From positions 1 through 44,000 of the forward strand of contig JAOAEJ010000102.1 of NCBI GenBank assembly GCA_026416815.1: a DNA stretch of 44,000 bases, read 5' to 3'. The stretch is from Clostridia bacterium (lineage in GTDB: Bacteria > Bacillota > Clostridia > Acetivibrionales > DSM-2933). The notes beneath the pieces were generated by a model that saw only the letters and a program-made list of their open reading frames with translations, was not told where the DNA came from and did not search any database. Shown here piece after piece: positions 23,720 through 30,522 of this stretch. The translations under genes were made by a program, and so were the position numbers. How positions within the stretch are numbered: the first letter of the stretch is position 1; each line of letters starts with the position of its first letter.

Positions 23720-24709
23720 TTAGGGCTTCAATACTCCGAATGGGAACCTTGACGCACCAGGATTTACTCTGTTGATAGGGTTCGGAATCTGCCAAGCAAG
23801 TCTGATAACAGCTCTAAGAGCTACCATGTCCTGCTGAGCCAGGTTGAAGATTACTGCGCCGGCACCATCAGTGATAACTGCCTGGTCAAGGATTTTGTAT
23901 GTCAAATCCTGTCTCATTGTGTATACCAACTGTTTGAAGTCACCGGAGAACTGTAATGCGGAAGTATCAATGATACCACCATTCAAAGGGAACATAACAG
24001 GTGCACCATCAAGCTCATACTTGGTGGAATCCTGTACACTGGTCTTGAACAAAGGCACTCCGTTTGCATCCCTGAGGCCTCTGTATTTGCCTCTCATCTT
24101 CATAGCTGCAACGTGGCCTGTGCACATAAATCCATCGGCTTCAACCAGGGAGATAACACCGTTTTCACTGAGCAAATCCTCATAAAGGTCTGCACCAGTT
24201 CCAAGGGTTACAACGTTACCAGCTGTAGTAGCAGCTGAAAGGATATTTGTAGGCCATGAAGCAGGAGCATTTGTACCGAAGAATACTGCCTGGTCAAAGG
24301 CGATACCCATAGCTTCCATGATTCTTGGTTTTATTTCACCCCAAATATCATAGTCAGCATCGTCCAATACTGCTTCAGGGATAGGGATAATTACTGCCAA
24401 TTCCTCGGCATTGAAGTACTTATTTGCCCATGCCTGTTCACTGGTCTGTTTCAAACCTGTGTCACCGTTTACGAAGTAAGCGGAAGGCAAAGTGCTGAGA
24501 ACCGGGATTCTCTGCTGGCTTCTGGACATGTTCGGTGCCTTTGTTGCCAAGGACATAACAGTGGAATACTGGGGAATGCCCTGGATAATTTCCTTTGATA
24601 CCTCTTCAGGTATAAGGGCATTTGCATCTGTTCTGTCTATAATGTTATTATAGGCAAACAACTGCAGATTAATCAGCATCATTCTTTCGATCACTTTTTT
24701 GTAAGTCAT
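23720..24709 (-). CDS. Major capsid protein with N-terminal Prp-type motif
   Basis: 329 residues, of the SPP1/HK97-fold type: RGLRDANGVPLFKTSVQDST, GAPVMFPLNGGI and the C-terminal LRAVIRLAWQIPNPINRVNP are typical capsid features. Residues 13-19 read INLQLFA, the core recognised by the Prp protease that trims ribosomal protein L27 in Firmicutes; cutting after Ala19 would give a mature N-terminus YNNIIDRT. The scaffold gene upstream has the same motif at the same residues. ATG at 24709, 10 bases after AGGAGG. Confidence 0.92.
   Translation of the reverse strand: MTYKKVIERMMLINLQLFAYNNIIDRTDANALIPEEVSKEIIQGIPQYSTVMSLATKAPNMSRSQQRIPVLSTLPSAYFVNGDTGLKQTSEQAWANKYFNAEELAVIIPIPEAVLDDADYDIWGEIKPRIMEAMGIAFDQAVFFGTNAPASWPTNILSAATTAGNVVTLGTGADLYEDLLSENGVISLVEADGFMCTGHVAAMKMRGKYRGLRDANGVPLFKTSVQDSTKYELDGAPVMFPLNGGIIDTSALQFSGDFKQLVYTMRQDLTYKILDQAVITDGAGAVIFNLAQQDMVALRAVIRLAWQIPNPINRVNPGASRFPFGVLKP
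24653..24673 (-). other. Prp-type cleavage motif INLQLFA in major capsid protein
   Basis: Residues 13-19, exactly the same position as in the scaffold. DNA in the two motifs differs at several codon positions although the residues are identical, which suggests selection on the peptide. Confidence 0.7.
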
Positions 24710-24734
24710 TGTCTTTCGACCTCCTAAAAATATT

Positions 24735-25397
24735 TTATATTCCTCTTCCTGCGGCCCTACGAATCATGGCATTCATTCCTCCGCCATGGCTCTTATCACC
24801 CTTGTCGCCGCCTGTATCTGAGCCACCCTTACCGCCTTTTCCGCCTTTAGGGTCAGTGAACAGATAGGGTTTTTCCTTCTTTACTCTCTCAATTTCCGCT
24901 TCCACACCAAGAATTTCACCCTTAGCATTTACCTTTATGTTATTCATATCGATAAATACCAGAAGGTCTTTTGCATTGATGGCATCTTTTGCCGCCAGCA
25001 TTATCTCGGTATTGATTTTGGTTGTTTCGATTTCTTTAAGGAGATTGTTGTTCTGGTCGATTAACTTCTGATACTCACCTTTAAGGGCTTCATTATCCCC
25101 TGCACCCTTTTTAAGTGCTTCAAGTTGAGTATTGAGTGTCTCGACCTGAGTTTTAAAGCCATCCCTCTGGGATACTACTTCACTAAGCCTAGTCGACGGT
25201 ATGAACTCCGCTTTCTTTTTGTCATTTATCAACACATCAAAACCGAGTTCACCGAGCTTGGTTTGGATGGCCGAAAATGAATCTTTTACATTCGAACCTT
25301 CGAAGGCTTGTGTGTTTGCTGTTATAATCTCATCGAGATTGGCAAACAGCTGAAGATTGATTGATTTTCCTTGTCCTACGATTAGAACTTTTTTCAT
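24735..25397 (-). CDS. Scaffolding protein (GP20 type) with N-terminal Prp-type motif
   Basis: 220 residues. A central coiled coil (QVETLNTQLEALKKGAGDNE onward) leads to KDLLVFIDMNNIKVN and EKPYLF, the GP20 scaffold signature, and a Gly/Lys/Asp-rich C-terminal tail that would bind the capsid. Residues 13-19 are INLQLFA, identical in sequence and position to the capsid motif. Start chosen as ATG at 25397 behind AAAGGTGG; the GTG at 25409 overlaps the SD. It would be removed from the procapsid, possibly after N-terminal trimming. Confidence 0.88.
   Translation of the reverse strand: MKKVLIVGQGKSINLQLFANLDEIITANTQAFEGSNVKDSFSAIQTKLGELGFDVLINDKKKAEFIPSTRLSEVVSQRDGFKTQVETLNTQLEALKKGAGDNEALKGEYQKLIDQNNNLLKEIETTKINTEIMLAAKDAINAKDLLVFIDMNNIKVNAKGEILGVEAEIERVKKEKPYLFTDPKGGKGGKGGSDTGGDKGDKSHGGGMNAMIRRAAGRGI
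25341..25361 (-). other. Prp-type cleavage motif INLQLFA in scaffold
   Basis: Residues 13-19 counting from ATG at 25397; followed by NLDEII. Identical peptide to the capsid copy. Confidence 0.7.
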
Positions 25398-25500
25398 GGA
25401 ATTAACCACCTTTCATATTTTTACGGCATAAGTGCCTTATTACAAAGCTTTTACGGCTTTCGCCTGGTCATCATGATTGGACCATCTAAACAAAAGAAAA

Positions 25501-25525
25501 AGGCCCTAGGGTGAACCTAGAACCT
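25501..25525 (-). terminator. Terminator of the 59-aa gene
   Basis: Stem AGGTTCTAG / CTAGGGCCT (9 pairs with two G-U) and TTTTTC on the 3' side. Separates the 59-aa gene from the scaffold gene. Confidence 0.75.
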
Positions 25526-25543
25526 TCCTCTGTAAGACTAAAT

Positions 25544-25723
25544 TTATTCTATAATCAGTGGAACTGCCATCAAGATTGTATTTTCTGGAAACTCTGTTCT
25601 TGCCTTGTTTTCCGCCCATCCTTTTGATGAAGCTGTATAGCATTTGTTCATTATTTCTCCGTTTGGAGTCTCCATAACTATATCAAAATCGAATTTTTCC
25701 ACCTTAAAGAAGTTGTGATTCAT
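25544..25723 (-). CDS. 59-aa protein in its own transcription unit, unknown function
   Basis: ATG at 25723 with GAGAGGAG 6-10 bases upstream and TAA at 25546-25544. The peptide runs MNHNFFKVEKFDFDIVMETP to MAVPLIIE, soluble, with alternating charged/hydrophobic beta-like segments and one Cys. It has its own consensus promoter (25765-25792) and terminator (25501-25525), so it is regulated apart from its neighbours MuF and scaffold. A frameshifted or anti-host small protein would fit such a moron-like unit; function unknown. Confidence 0.75.
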   Translation of the reverse strand: MNHNFFKVEKFDFDIVMETPNGEIMNKCYTASSKGWAENKARTEFPENTILMAVPLIIE

Positions 25724-25764
25724 AATATTTCTCCTCTCAAGAACTAGTTTTTGTTTATGTATCC

Positions 25765-25792
25765 ATTATATCATGCCTACCGTACATGTACA
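25765..25792 (-). promoter_or_regulatory. Promoter (TGTACA-N16-TATAAT) upstream of the 59-aa gene
   Basis: Minus strand: TGTACA 25792-25787, 16-base spacer, TATAAT 25770-25765. A second TGTAC follows directly (TGTACATGTAC), giving tandem copies of the -35 element. Confidence 0.8.
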
Positions 25793-25825
25793 TATATTTT
25801 TTAACTTTTTTGGAATATTTTTAAG

Positions 25826-25851
25826 GAAAGCCAGGTTGCAGCCCGGCCTTC
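25826..25851 (-). terminator. Terminator of the portal-MuF unit
   Basis: Stem AAGGCCGGG / CCTGGCTTT (9 pairs, two G-U) with loop CTGCAA, followed by CCTT on the transcript. About 80 bases past the MuF stop and just before the 59-aa promoter. Confidence 0.7.
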
Positions 25852-25931
25852 TTAAAAATAGGTTTATGGGAGGTAATTTTGAAGTTGTCAGTGACATTCT
25901 GGGCTTCTTTTTAGGATAGGGTAATATAAAC

Positions 25932-26990
25932 TTACCTTGCCCGATTAGGATTCTCTCTACCATATTTCCGTTTGAGCCCTGTAGCTTGGATGTGTGCCCT
26001 TTGCCGTGCTTGCCAATAGGCCACTTTTTGCCTTGCTCTCTTTTGGTCAACCGGTGTTATGGCCGCCGCCTCTGTTCTCTTCCACCTACGTATTTGTATT
26101 TCGTTATATCTTTGTTCCTGTATTTGGTCATACTTTTCAGGATTGTATTGCCTTTGGTGGATATGCCTTTGTTCTGGTTCATCAATTTCAGGGAAGTAGG
26201 CTGTTATTGTATGCTTACAATTGGGATGGAATAGTCCTGCCGACTTGGCTTGGTCCAACGTTGAATAGCCAGCTGTTTTGCCGGATATACTCAACACTTT
26301 ACCACCCCATGGAGCACATATTGGGCAAGTAGTTCCAAAGCTTGATACTATTACCAGGTCATTCCCTATTTCGCCTTGCCTATCAAAATGACCTTGTAAA
26401 GCCGCATGGGCCGTAAGTGTCCGGCCTGCCATTTCAACATAGCTTGCCATATCCCATCTACGACCTACCGTATCTACAAAGCCTGTAATGCCTTTAGCAG
26501 CAAACATGTTTAATGACCGTTGTGCTGCCTCAACCCTTGTATCCACACCCATCAAAGTACTAGTGTTTGCCTCGGCCATTACTGACCTGTAAACATCCTG
26601 TGTATGCCTTAGTATCTGTATGGAAGTACCATCTATAAGATTATTGGCCTCCAGAACCAACCTTTGAAGGTGTGCCGGTAATTTCAGGTCCTTCATTATG
26701 GAAGCTGGAATGCCATGGTCTTTATTTGCAGAGGCCACGCCGGAGAAGTATGCCGATATAATGCCTTTGCTTAGCTTCGCTTTCGCCAGACGGTTTGCAT
26801 TTCCCATTGTGGCCTCTATTTCTTTTCTTAATTGACGTACATCGCCAAGTTTTTCTTCTGTCCACCCTATTTCGGTTACCCCTCGCTTAACACGTTTAGC
26901 AACCTTTTCCATCATTCGTATTTCAGCATCGGTATACATTTGAAATAGTTCTTCAAGAAGAAGTGCATTGAGGTCCGTTCTGATAGACAT
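25932..26990 (-). CDS. Minor head protein, Phage_min_cap2 / MuF-like
   Basis: 352 residues. The C-terminal half has FGTTCPICAPWGGKVLSISG and SAGLFHPNCKHTITAYFPE, the Cys/His signature of Phage_min_cap2 (SPP1 gp7/MuF relatives) that are packaged with or attached to the portal. N-terminal half is helical, and the tail is Arg/Lys-rich (QKRARQKVAYWQARQRAH). Its ATG shares a base with the portal stop. It probably assists head morphogenesis and DNA ejection. Confidence 0.88.
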   Translation of the reverse strand: MSIRTDLNALLLEELFQMYTDAEIRMMEKVAKRVKRGVTEIGWTEEKLGDVRQLRKEIEATMGNANRLAKAKLSKGIISAYFSGVASANKDHGIPASIMKDLKLPAHLQRLVLEANNLIDGTSIQILRHTQDVYRSVMAEANTSTLMGVDTRVEAAQRSLNMFAAKGITGFVDTVGRRWDMASYVEMAGRTLTAHAALQGHFDRQGEIGNDLVIVSSFGTTCPICAPWGGKVLSISGKTAGYSTLDQAKSAGLFHPNCKHTITAYFPEIDEPEQRHIHQRQYNPEKYDQIQEQRYNEIQIRRWKRTEAAAITPVDQKRARQKVAYWQARQRAHIQATGLKRKYGRENPNRAR

Positions 26991-28555
26991 TATTTATCCC
27001 CGCCTTCATCAGGATTCTTTCCTCCACCCTTAGGCTTGTTCTTGTTGAACTTCATTTGTGTCAAATCCAAGTTTCCATCCGGCGGTTCCTGAGGCCCTAG
27101 GCCATTTTCTTCCAATATCTTGTCTACCTCTGCTTGTACCTGGTCGTCTGTCCAGTTTGGATTCAAAAGCTTAACCTTTGTTTCTGTACTGGCAGCCATT
27201 GCATCACTTAACATTTTTACCGAAGCCGCTGTTTCCTGAAGGTTGTTTGTTATGCCATCGTTGAGGGCAATATTCACATTTACATCAGTTTCAACGGTAC
27301 CAGCAAGTTCCTCATTATACACCAACAACATGAGTTGTACAAGCCTCTTTACTGCAGGTTTCCAATAGTTTTCCTTTTTGCCTTTTGTAGCAAAGGATTT
27401 TCTTTCCCTCATGCTAAGGGCTGTGCCTGATTCTGCCCTACCTGCTATATTAAGGCCAAAAGACTGTGGGCTATATCCTGCCGATGTAATTATCCTATCA
27501 AGCAGATTTAAGCTTGTCTTTTCAAATTCATCTGCCCTTATAGCAAACTGTTGTGGCGTAATCTTATCACCCTCAACAGTAGGGTCCATGTCCAGCTTTA
27601 CGTAGAACATTTGGTCCAGGTTGTACTTCATCTTGCCATTGTCCATCTTAGCCATATAGCTTTCAGGAAGGAGTATCTTTGCCTGTGCCAGTGCTATGTC
27701 TTTAATCCAGGAGCTAAACACCTCATCAAGGCTATCCATAAGGCCTTCTATACCTGAATAATCAGAACGACCAAGGCATGAATTGCGGTCCAATCTGTTT
27801 GGTAGCATATTTGGTATATACACTGCCAAAAGTTCATCCACTGTTTCCACCGTTTCCTCAATGTCCTTTGTATCAGGATGTGACTTGAGGTCTACCTTTT
27901 TGCCAAGCTTATCGCCTGTGCCAAGATATAACGTGGAAATGATAGCACCTCTTTCGTATCTTTCCAATAATCTGTATACCTTACTTTCATGGTCATCCAT
28001 ATCAATCACCTTCCAGAAAGTGACTGCTGTAAGGATACCAAACCTGAACTCTGGTATTGCTCTATCGGCCTGCACTACTACCGGTATGGGCCAAGGGCTT
28101 AGGTCTTTGTCCCAAGCTATCTTTATGTATCCACCACCAATACCTGCACATGTTTCCGCTCCTTCAAGGATACGCCTAAAGAAGTGGTTTTCAATAAGCA
28201 TTTTGTCCATTTCTTCCTGGGTTGTTTTGTAACCAGCACTTGCCTTTTGTTCATGAGCCTCGGCTATCTTGATTATAGGAGCTTCAGCAAATAGGAAGTT
28301 TGCCGAGGTCTCAGCTATGTCACCAGCTATTGGCACATGTACTACTATTTCACCTTGATTTTTGATTTGCCTACCCCAGAAGGATTCACCGTTTGTTCTT
28401 AAGGGGTATGGGATGTTTAATACGTTCTTGCTTAAGTACATGGTGTAGAAATTTGATAATATCTCTGCATCACCACTATACCAAGCCGAATGTTCCGCCA
28501 TCTTCCAATCTAAGAATCCCATTGGCGGCCATTGCATGTTTTCTACGATGTTCAC
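26990..28555 (-). CDS. Portal protein, SPP1 gp6 type
   Basis: 521 residues. The order TerL, portal, MuF, scaffold, capsid and motifs such as NIPYPLRTNGESFWGRQI, VVQADRAIPEFRFGILTAV and FGLNIAGRAESGTALSMRER (the clip/stem region seen in SPP1 portals) identify it. It forms the dodecameric DNA gate. Start chosen as GTG at 28555, 8 bases after GGAGG; TTG at 28570 would overlap the SD. C-terminal tail is Asp/Gly/Lys-rich. Confidence 0.9.
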   Translation of the reverse strand: MNIVENMQWPPMGFLDWKMAEHSAWYSGDAEILSNFYTMYLSKNVLNIPYPLRTNGESFWGRQIKNQGEIVVHVPIAGDIAETSANFLFAEAPIIKIAEAHEQKASAGYKTTQEEMDKMLIENHFFRRILEGAETCAGIGGGYIKIAWDKDLSPWPIPVVVQADRAIPEFRFGILTAVTFWKVIDMDDHESKVYRLLERYERGAIISTLYLGTGDKLGKKVDLKSHPDTKDIEETVETVDELLAVYIPNMLPNRLDRNSCLGRSDYSGIEGLMDSLDEVFSSWIKDIALAQAKILLPESYMAKMDNGKMKYNLDQMFYVKLDMDPTVEGDKITPQQFAIRADEFEKTSLNLLDRIITSAGYSPQSFGLNIAGRAESGTALSMRERKSFATKGKKENYWKPAVKRLVQLMLLVYNEELAGTVETDVNVNIALNDGITNNLQETAASVKMLSDAMAASTETKVKLLNPNWTDDQVQAEVDKILEENGLGPQEPPDGNLDLTQMKFNKNKPKGGGKNPDEGGDK

Positions 28556-28594
28556 TTGCCTCACCTCCAAAAATTTGTTTTATAAACAGAAAAA

Positions 28595-28611
28595 GGGCCC
28601 TTCCTGGGCCC
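28595..28611 (-). terminator. Terminator of the 69-aa gene
   Basis: GGGCCC AGGAA GGGCCC stem-loop followed by TTTTTC, in the gap just before the portal start; the portal must therefore be reached by read-through. Confidence 0.8.
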
Positions 28612-28624
28612 CTCATCTAAAGGA

Positions 28625-28834
28625 CTAGTCTATGTAGGTTACTTCTACATATTCGGCTATTATTCGTTTAGCCTCTTCATAGTTTAACGAATTGAATACT
28701 CTTGTTTGCATCTCCCTTGCTTCGATTGCTTTGCCATGCAACGTAAGAGCATTTACGGTCTTACTAAGTATGGCAAATATGTTACCTTCTGGGCCTCTGA
28801 GATTAAACGTGAGCTTTAAATCGGTTAAAGCCAT
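28625..28834 (-). CDS. 69-aa phage protein of unknown function
   Basis: Clean SD (AAGGAGG) and ATG at 28834. FNLRGPEGNIFAILSKTVNA and EEAKRIIAEYVEVTYID are recognisable as a common small phage protein pattern, but no function is known to me. It has a promoter of the TGTACA family at 28880-28907 and a terminator at 28595-28611, so it can be transcribed alone. Confidence 0.72.
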   Translation of the reverse strand: MALTDLKLTFNLRGPEGNIFAILSKTVNALTLHGKAIEAREMQTRVFNSLNYEEAKRIIAEYVEVTYID

Positions 28835-28879
28835 GTATTTACACCTCCTTATCTATAGGACTAGCTTAACTACATTTCT

Positions 28880-28907
28880 ATTATATCACATCCACTGATA
28901 TTGTACA
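28880..28907 (-). promoter_or_regulatory. Promoter (TGTACA-N16-TATAAT) upstream of the 69-aa gene
   Basis: TGTACA 28907-28902, TATAAT 28885-28880, spacer 16. It lies within the last codons of the Prp gene. Confidence 0.8.
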
Positions 28908-29225
28908 TACTTGTAAAAACTCTTTATATTGGTAGGCTATGTCATCCAAAGATAATGCCATGGTCTGTAGCAGTGTTTGTGTCTTTAGTGCCATCTCCTT
29001 ATTATAAAAAGCCGTTTGGCTTAATACCACTTTTAGGAATGCATCCCTTTGTTCTACCATATGTTGTGCCCTGGCCACACTTGCAATTCCCATCAACGTT
29101 GCCTGGGCTAAGGTTGATACTGCCGCACATACTATATCATACCCTATTTGAGCATATCCTGAATGTCCTTCTATCTCAAAGCCTATATAGTCATCGCCCT
29201 TTTTCATCATGCTTACCTTCGTCAT
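28881..29225 (-). CDS. prp: Prp-like ribosomal-processing cysteine protease
   Basis: 114 residues. GHSGYAQIGYDIVCAAVSTL (residues 20-39) is the Prp/YsxB signature, with catalytic His21 and Cys33 in their family positions. In Firmicutes Prp removes the N-terminal extension of ribosomal protein L27 at a motif of the type NLQFFA. In this phage the same motif occurs in scaffold, capsid, major tail protein and the 75-aa protein encoded next to Prp, so its likely job is maturation of virion proteins. The role on L27 cannot be excluded. ATG at 29225 after TGGAGG. Confidence 0.88.
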   Translation of the reverse strand: MTKVSMMKKGDDYIGFEIEGHSGYAQIGYDIVCAAVSTLAQATLMGIASVARAQHMVEQRDAFLKVVLSQTAFYNKEMALKTQTLLQTMALSLDDIAYQYKEFLQVCTISVDVI

Positions 29226-29247
29226 TTCCTCACCTCCAAATAAAAGA

Positions 29248-29266
29248 AGGAGGGCGCCTGCCTCCT
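29248..29266 (-). terminator. Hairpin at the end of the 75-aa gene
   Basis: AGGAGG / CCTCCT stem (6 bp, 7-base loop) followed by TCTTTTATTT on the transcript. It overlaps the stop codon region of the 75-aa gene and precedes Prp. Confidence 0.6.
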
Positions 29267-29492
29267 ATCTCTTAAATATGTTTTCTAAGTTTTCAAGAAT
29301 CCTTATTTTGTCCGCCACTTCATCAATGAACTTTTGTTGTTCCTGTATAGCGAACTCATGTTGTTGTGCGAATAATTGGATATTGATTCTTGGTGAAACT
29401 GTGCTTGCCTTCATCTTGATAATGTCCTGTACTGCCCTTTTGTGTATAGCCTTTAATTGAGCTATGTTCATATAATCCAGTTTGTTTTTCAT
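29265..29492 (-). CDS. 75-aa helical protein with internal Prp-type motif
   Basis: The protein has two charged helices (residues 1-30 and 43-75) joined by SPRINIQLFAQQ. INIQLFA at 36-42 matches the Prp recognition core, here internal rather than near the N-terminus. Cleavage would free a 33-residue helical C-terminal peptide (QQHEFAIQEQQ onward). It sits directly upstream of Prp. ATG at 29492; SD AAGGAGG is about 12 bases away, longer than usual, and an inverted-repeat arm lies between. A regulator, substrate or pseudo-substrate of Prp is plausible, but this is inference. Confidence 0.7.
   Translation of the reverse strand: MKNKLDYMNIAQLKAIHKRAVQDIIKMKASTVSPRINIQLFAQQHEFAIQEQQKFIDEVADKIRILENLENIFKR
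29367..29387 (-). other. Prp-type cleavage motif INIQLFA in the 75-aa protein
   Basis: Residues 36-42, with Ile replacing Leu at the third place. Confidence 0.5.
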
Positions 29493-29496
29493 ATGT

Positions 29497-29541
29497 AATC
29501 GGCGCCCTCCTTGATTCTATTATATCAAAGCGGCGCCGATT
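29497..29541. repeat. Perfect 10-bp inverted repeat flanking a promoter -10 box
   Basis: AATCGGCGCC (29497-29506) and GGCGCCGATT (29532-29541), 25 bases apart. The right arm fills the spacer and touches the -35; the left arm lies in the leader between SD and start codon. As only one arm is transcribed, this is a DNA-level element, such as an operator. Confidence 0.65.
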
Positions 29542-29546
29542 GTACA
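29519..29546 (-). promoter_or_regulatory. Promoter (TGTACA-N16-TATAAT) upstream of the 75-aa gene and prp
   Basis: TGTACA 29546-29541, TATAAT 29524-29519, spacer 16; flanked by the 10-bp inverted repeat at 29497-29541. Confidence 0.82.
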
Positions 29547-29549
29547 TAC

Positions 29550-29753
29550 TTATTTTGTTTCTTCTGCTTCTTTTGCTGGCAAATCTTTGCCTTCCTGCCT
29601 GCAACAATTCACTACTATTGTGCCTGCCCCTTGGTGGCCCTGTTCAAATGTGTTGTAATGTATGCCATGGATGGCGCCCATTAAGATATTTCTATCTGTA
29701 CAAGTAGCTGCCTTACCACATTCTCCACACTTAGTAATTAAGCTATAACTCAT
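29550..29753 (-). CDS. 67-aa zinc-finger-like protein
   Basis: Start chosen as ATG at 29753 (GTAGGAGG 8 bases upstream; GTG at 29762 overlaps the SD). KCGECGKAATCTD near the N-terminus and NCCRQ near residue 50 give a four- or five-Cys metal site. No family recognised. It lies between the 62-aa gene and the Prp unit in a cluster of small genes. Confidence 0.65.
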   Translation of the reverse strand: MSYSLITKCGECGKAATCTDRNILMGAIHGIHYNTFEQGHQGAGTIVVNCCRQEGKDLPAKEAEETK

Positions 29754-29765
29754 TGCTTTCACCTC

Positions 29766-29954
29766 CTACTTCTTTACATCATCGAGATTGAATACCTTTA
29801 TTTCCTTTATGTCTTCCGACGGTATCATTATGGTTGTTACTCCAAGAGTATAAATGAACCAGCCCTGAACCCTTGCCTCATAGCCATTTACTACGAGGTC
29901 TTTAATTTCTTCCCTATTACTGCCTTTTTTAAATGTGATTGATAAGTTAAACAT
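29766..29954 (-). CDS. 62-aa protein of unknown function
   Basis: Good SD (GAAAGGAG) before ATG at 29954 and its own promoter at 29977-30004. Sequence is beta-rich (MFNLSITFKKGS, GWFIYTLGVTTIMIPSEDIK) and could form a small barrel. No motif for function. Confidence 0.65.
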   Translation of the reverse strand: MFNLSITFKKGSNREEIKDLVVNGYEARVQGWFIYTLGVTTIMIPSEDIKEIKVFNLDDVKK

Positions 29955-29976
29955 AGAATCACTCCTTTCAGGGCCT

Positions 29977-30004
29977 ATTATATCACATCAATAAACTATG
30001 TACA
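29977..30004 (-). promoter_or_regulatory. Promoter (TGTACA-N16-TATAAT) upstream of the 62-aa gene
   Basis: TGTACA 30004-29999, TATAAT 29982-29977, spacer 16, in the gap after the muramidase stop. Confidence 0.82.
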
Positions 30005-30008
30005 TCAT

Positions 30009-30512
30009 TTATTTTAGTACGAACCCCATAGCCCTATTGGTCCATCCCTTTAGGAACTTATTTTGTGTTGGGTTGCGTTGGCATATGGCATTGTAGAACT
30101 GTATCCTGGCCGCCACCAGGTTGTTGTTGTATTGTTTAGAATTGACTTTGTTTATGGCCTCTATTGTTTTTGGGCCTATACTTCCATCCTCTACAACACT
30201 ATGTGGTGCCATTGCATTAAGTGTCTTTTGTACCAGCTTGCCTGCCCCTCCACAACCACTATTAATGGCTATATCGAACACTTGCATTGCTACTTTCTTA
30301 TCATTTATTTCACCACAATGGCAAGCATCCCAATAGTTCTTTTTGTATATAGCCTTTGCCTGGTCAAGTGTAAGGTTTTTGATGTCCAGGTTGGGGTATG
30401 ACCGTTGGCTTATTCCATACTTGGTTAAGCCTCCTGCATCATATTTGTCATTACTTAGTCCGCCTTCATAGCCTAATGTCCTCTTAAAAGCCTCTTCAAA
30501 ATAGTCGTTCAT
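30009..30512 (-). CDS. GH108-type N-acetylmuramidase
   Basis: 167 residues. EGGLSNDKYDAGGLTKYGIS (residues 16-35) carries the EGG catalytic Glu16 of the GH108 muramidase family. The C-terminal half (AMQVFDIAINSGCGGAGKLV, GPKTIEAINK) fits PG_binding_3. Cuts the MurNAc-GlcNAc backbone of the wall. Start chosen at 30512, 6 bases after AGGAGG. It overlaps nothing, follows terL by 10 bases, and is far from the holin/endolysin pair, so a virion-associated wall opener or second lysin is possible. Confidence 0.88.
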   Translation of the reverse strand: MNDYFEEAFKRTLGYEGGLSNDKYDAGGLTKYGISQRSYPNLDIKNLTLDQAKAIYKKNYWDACHCGEINDKKVAMQVFDIAINSGCGGAGKLVQKTLNAMAPHSVVEDGSIGPKTIEAINKVNSKQYNNNLVAARIQFYNAICQRNPTQNKFLKGWTNRAMGFVLK

Positions 30513-30522
30513 TGTGCACCTC

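Noticed and set aside
25424..25470. Direct repeat GCCGTAAAA twice upstream of the scaffold as a possible promoter or operator
   Set aside because: Only a poor -10 nearby and no TGTACA box; too little to support a call.
25766..26050. 94-aa minus-strand frame through the MuF end and the gap
   Set aside because: Runs over the terminator and the promoter at 25765-25792, is in another frame of MuF, and has no SD.
29356..29607. 83-aa minus-strand frame over the Prp-unit promoter
   Set aside because: Alternate frame of the 75-aa gene; it includes the promoter and inverted repeat.
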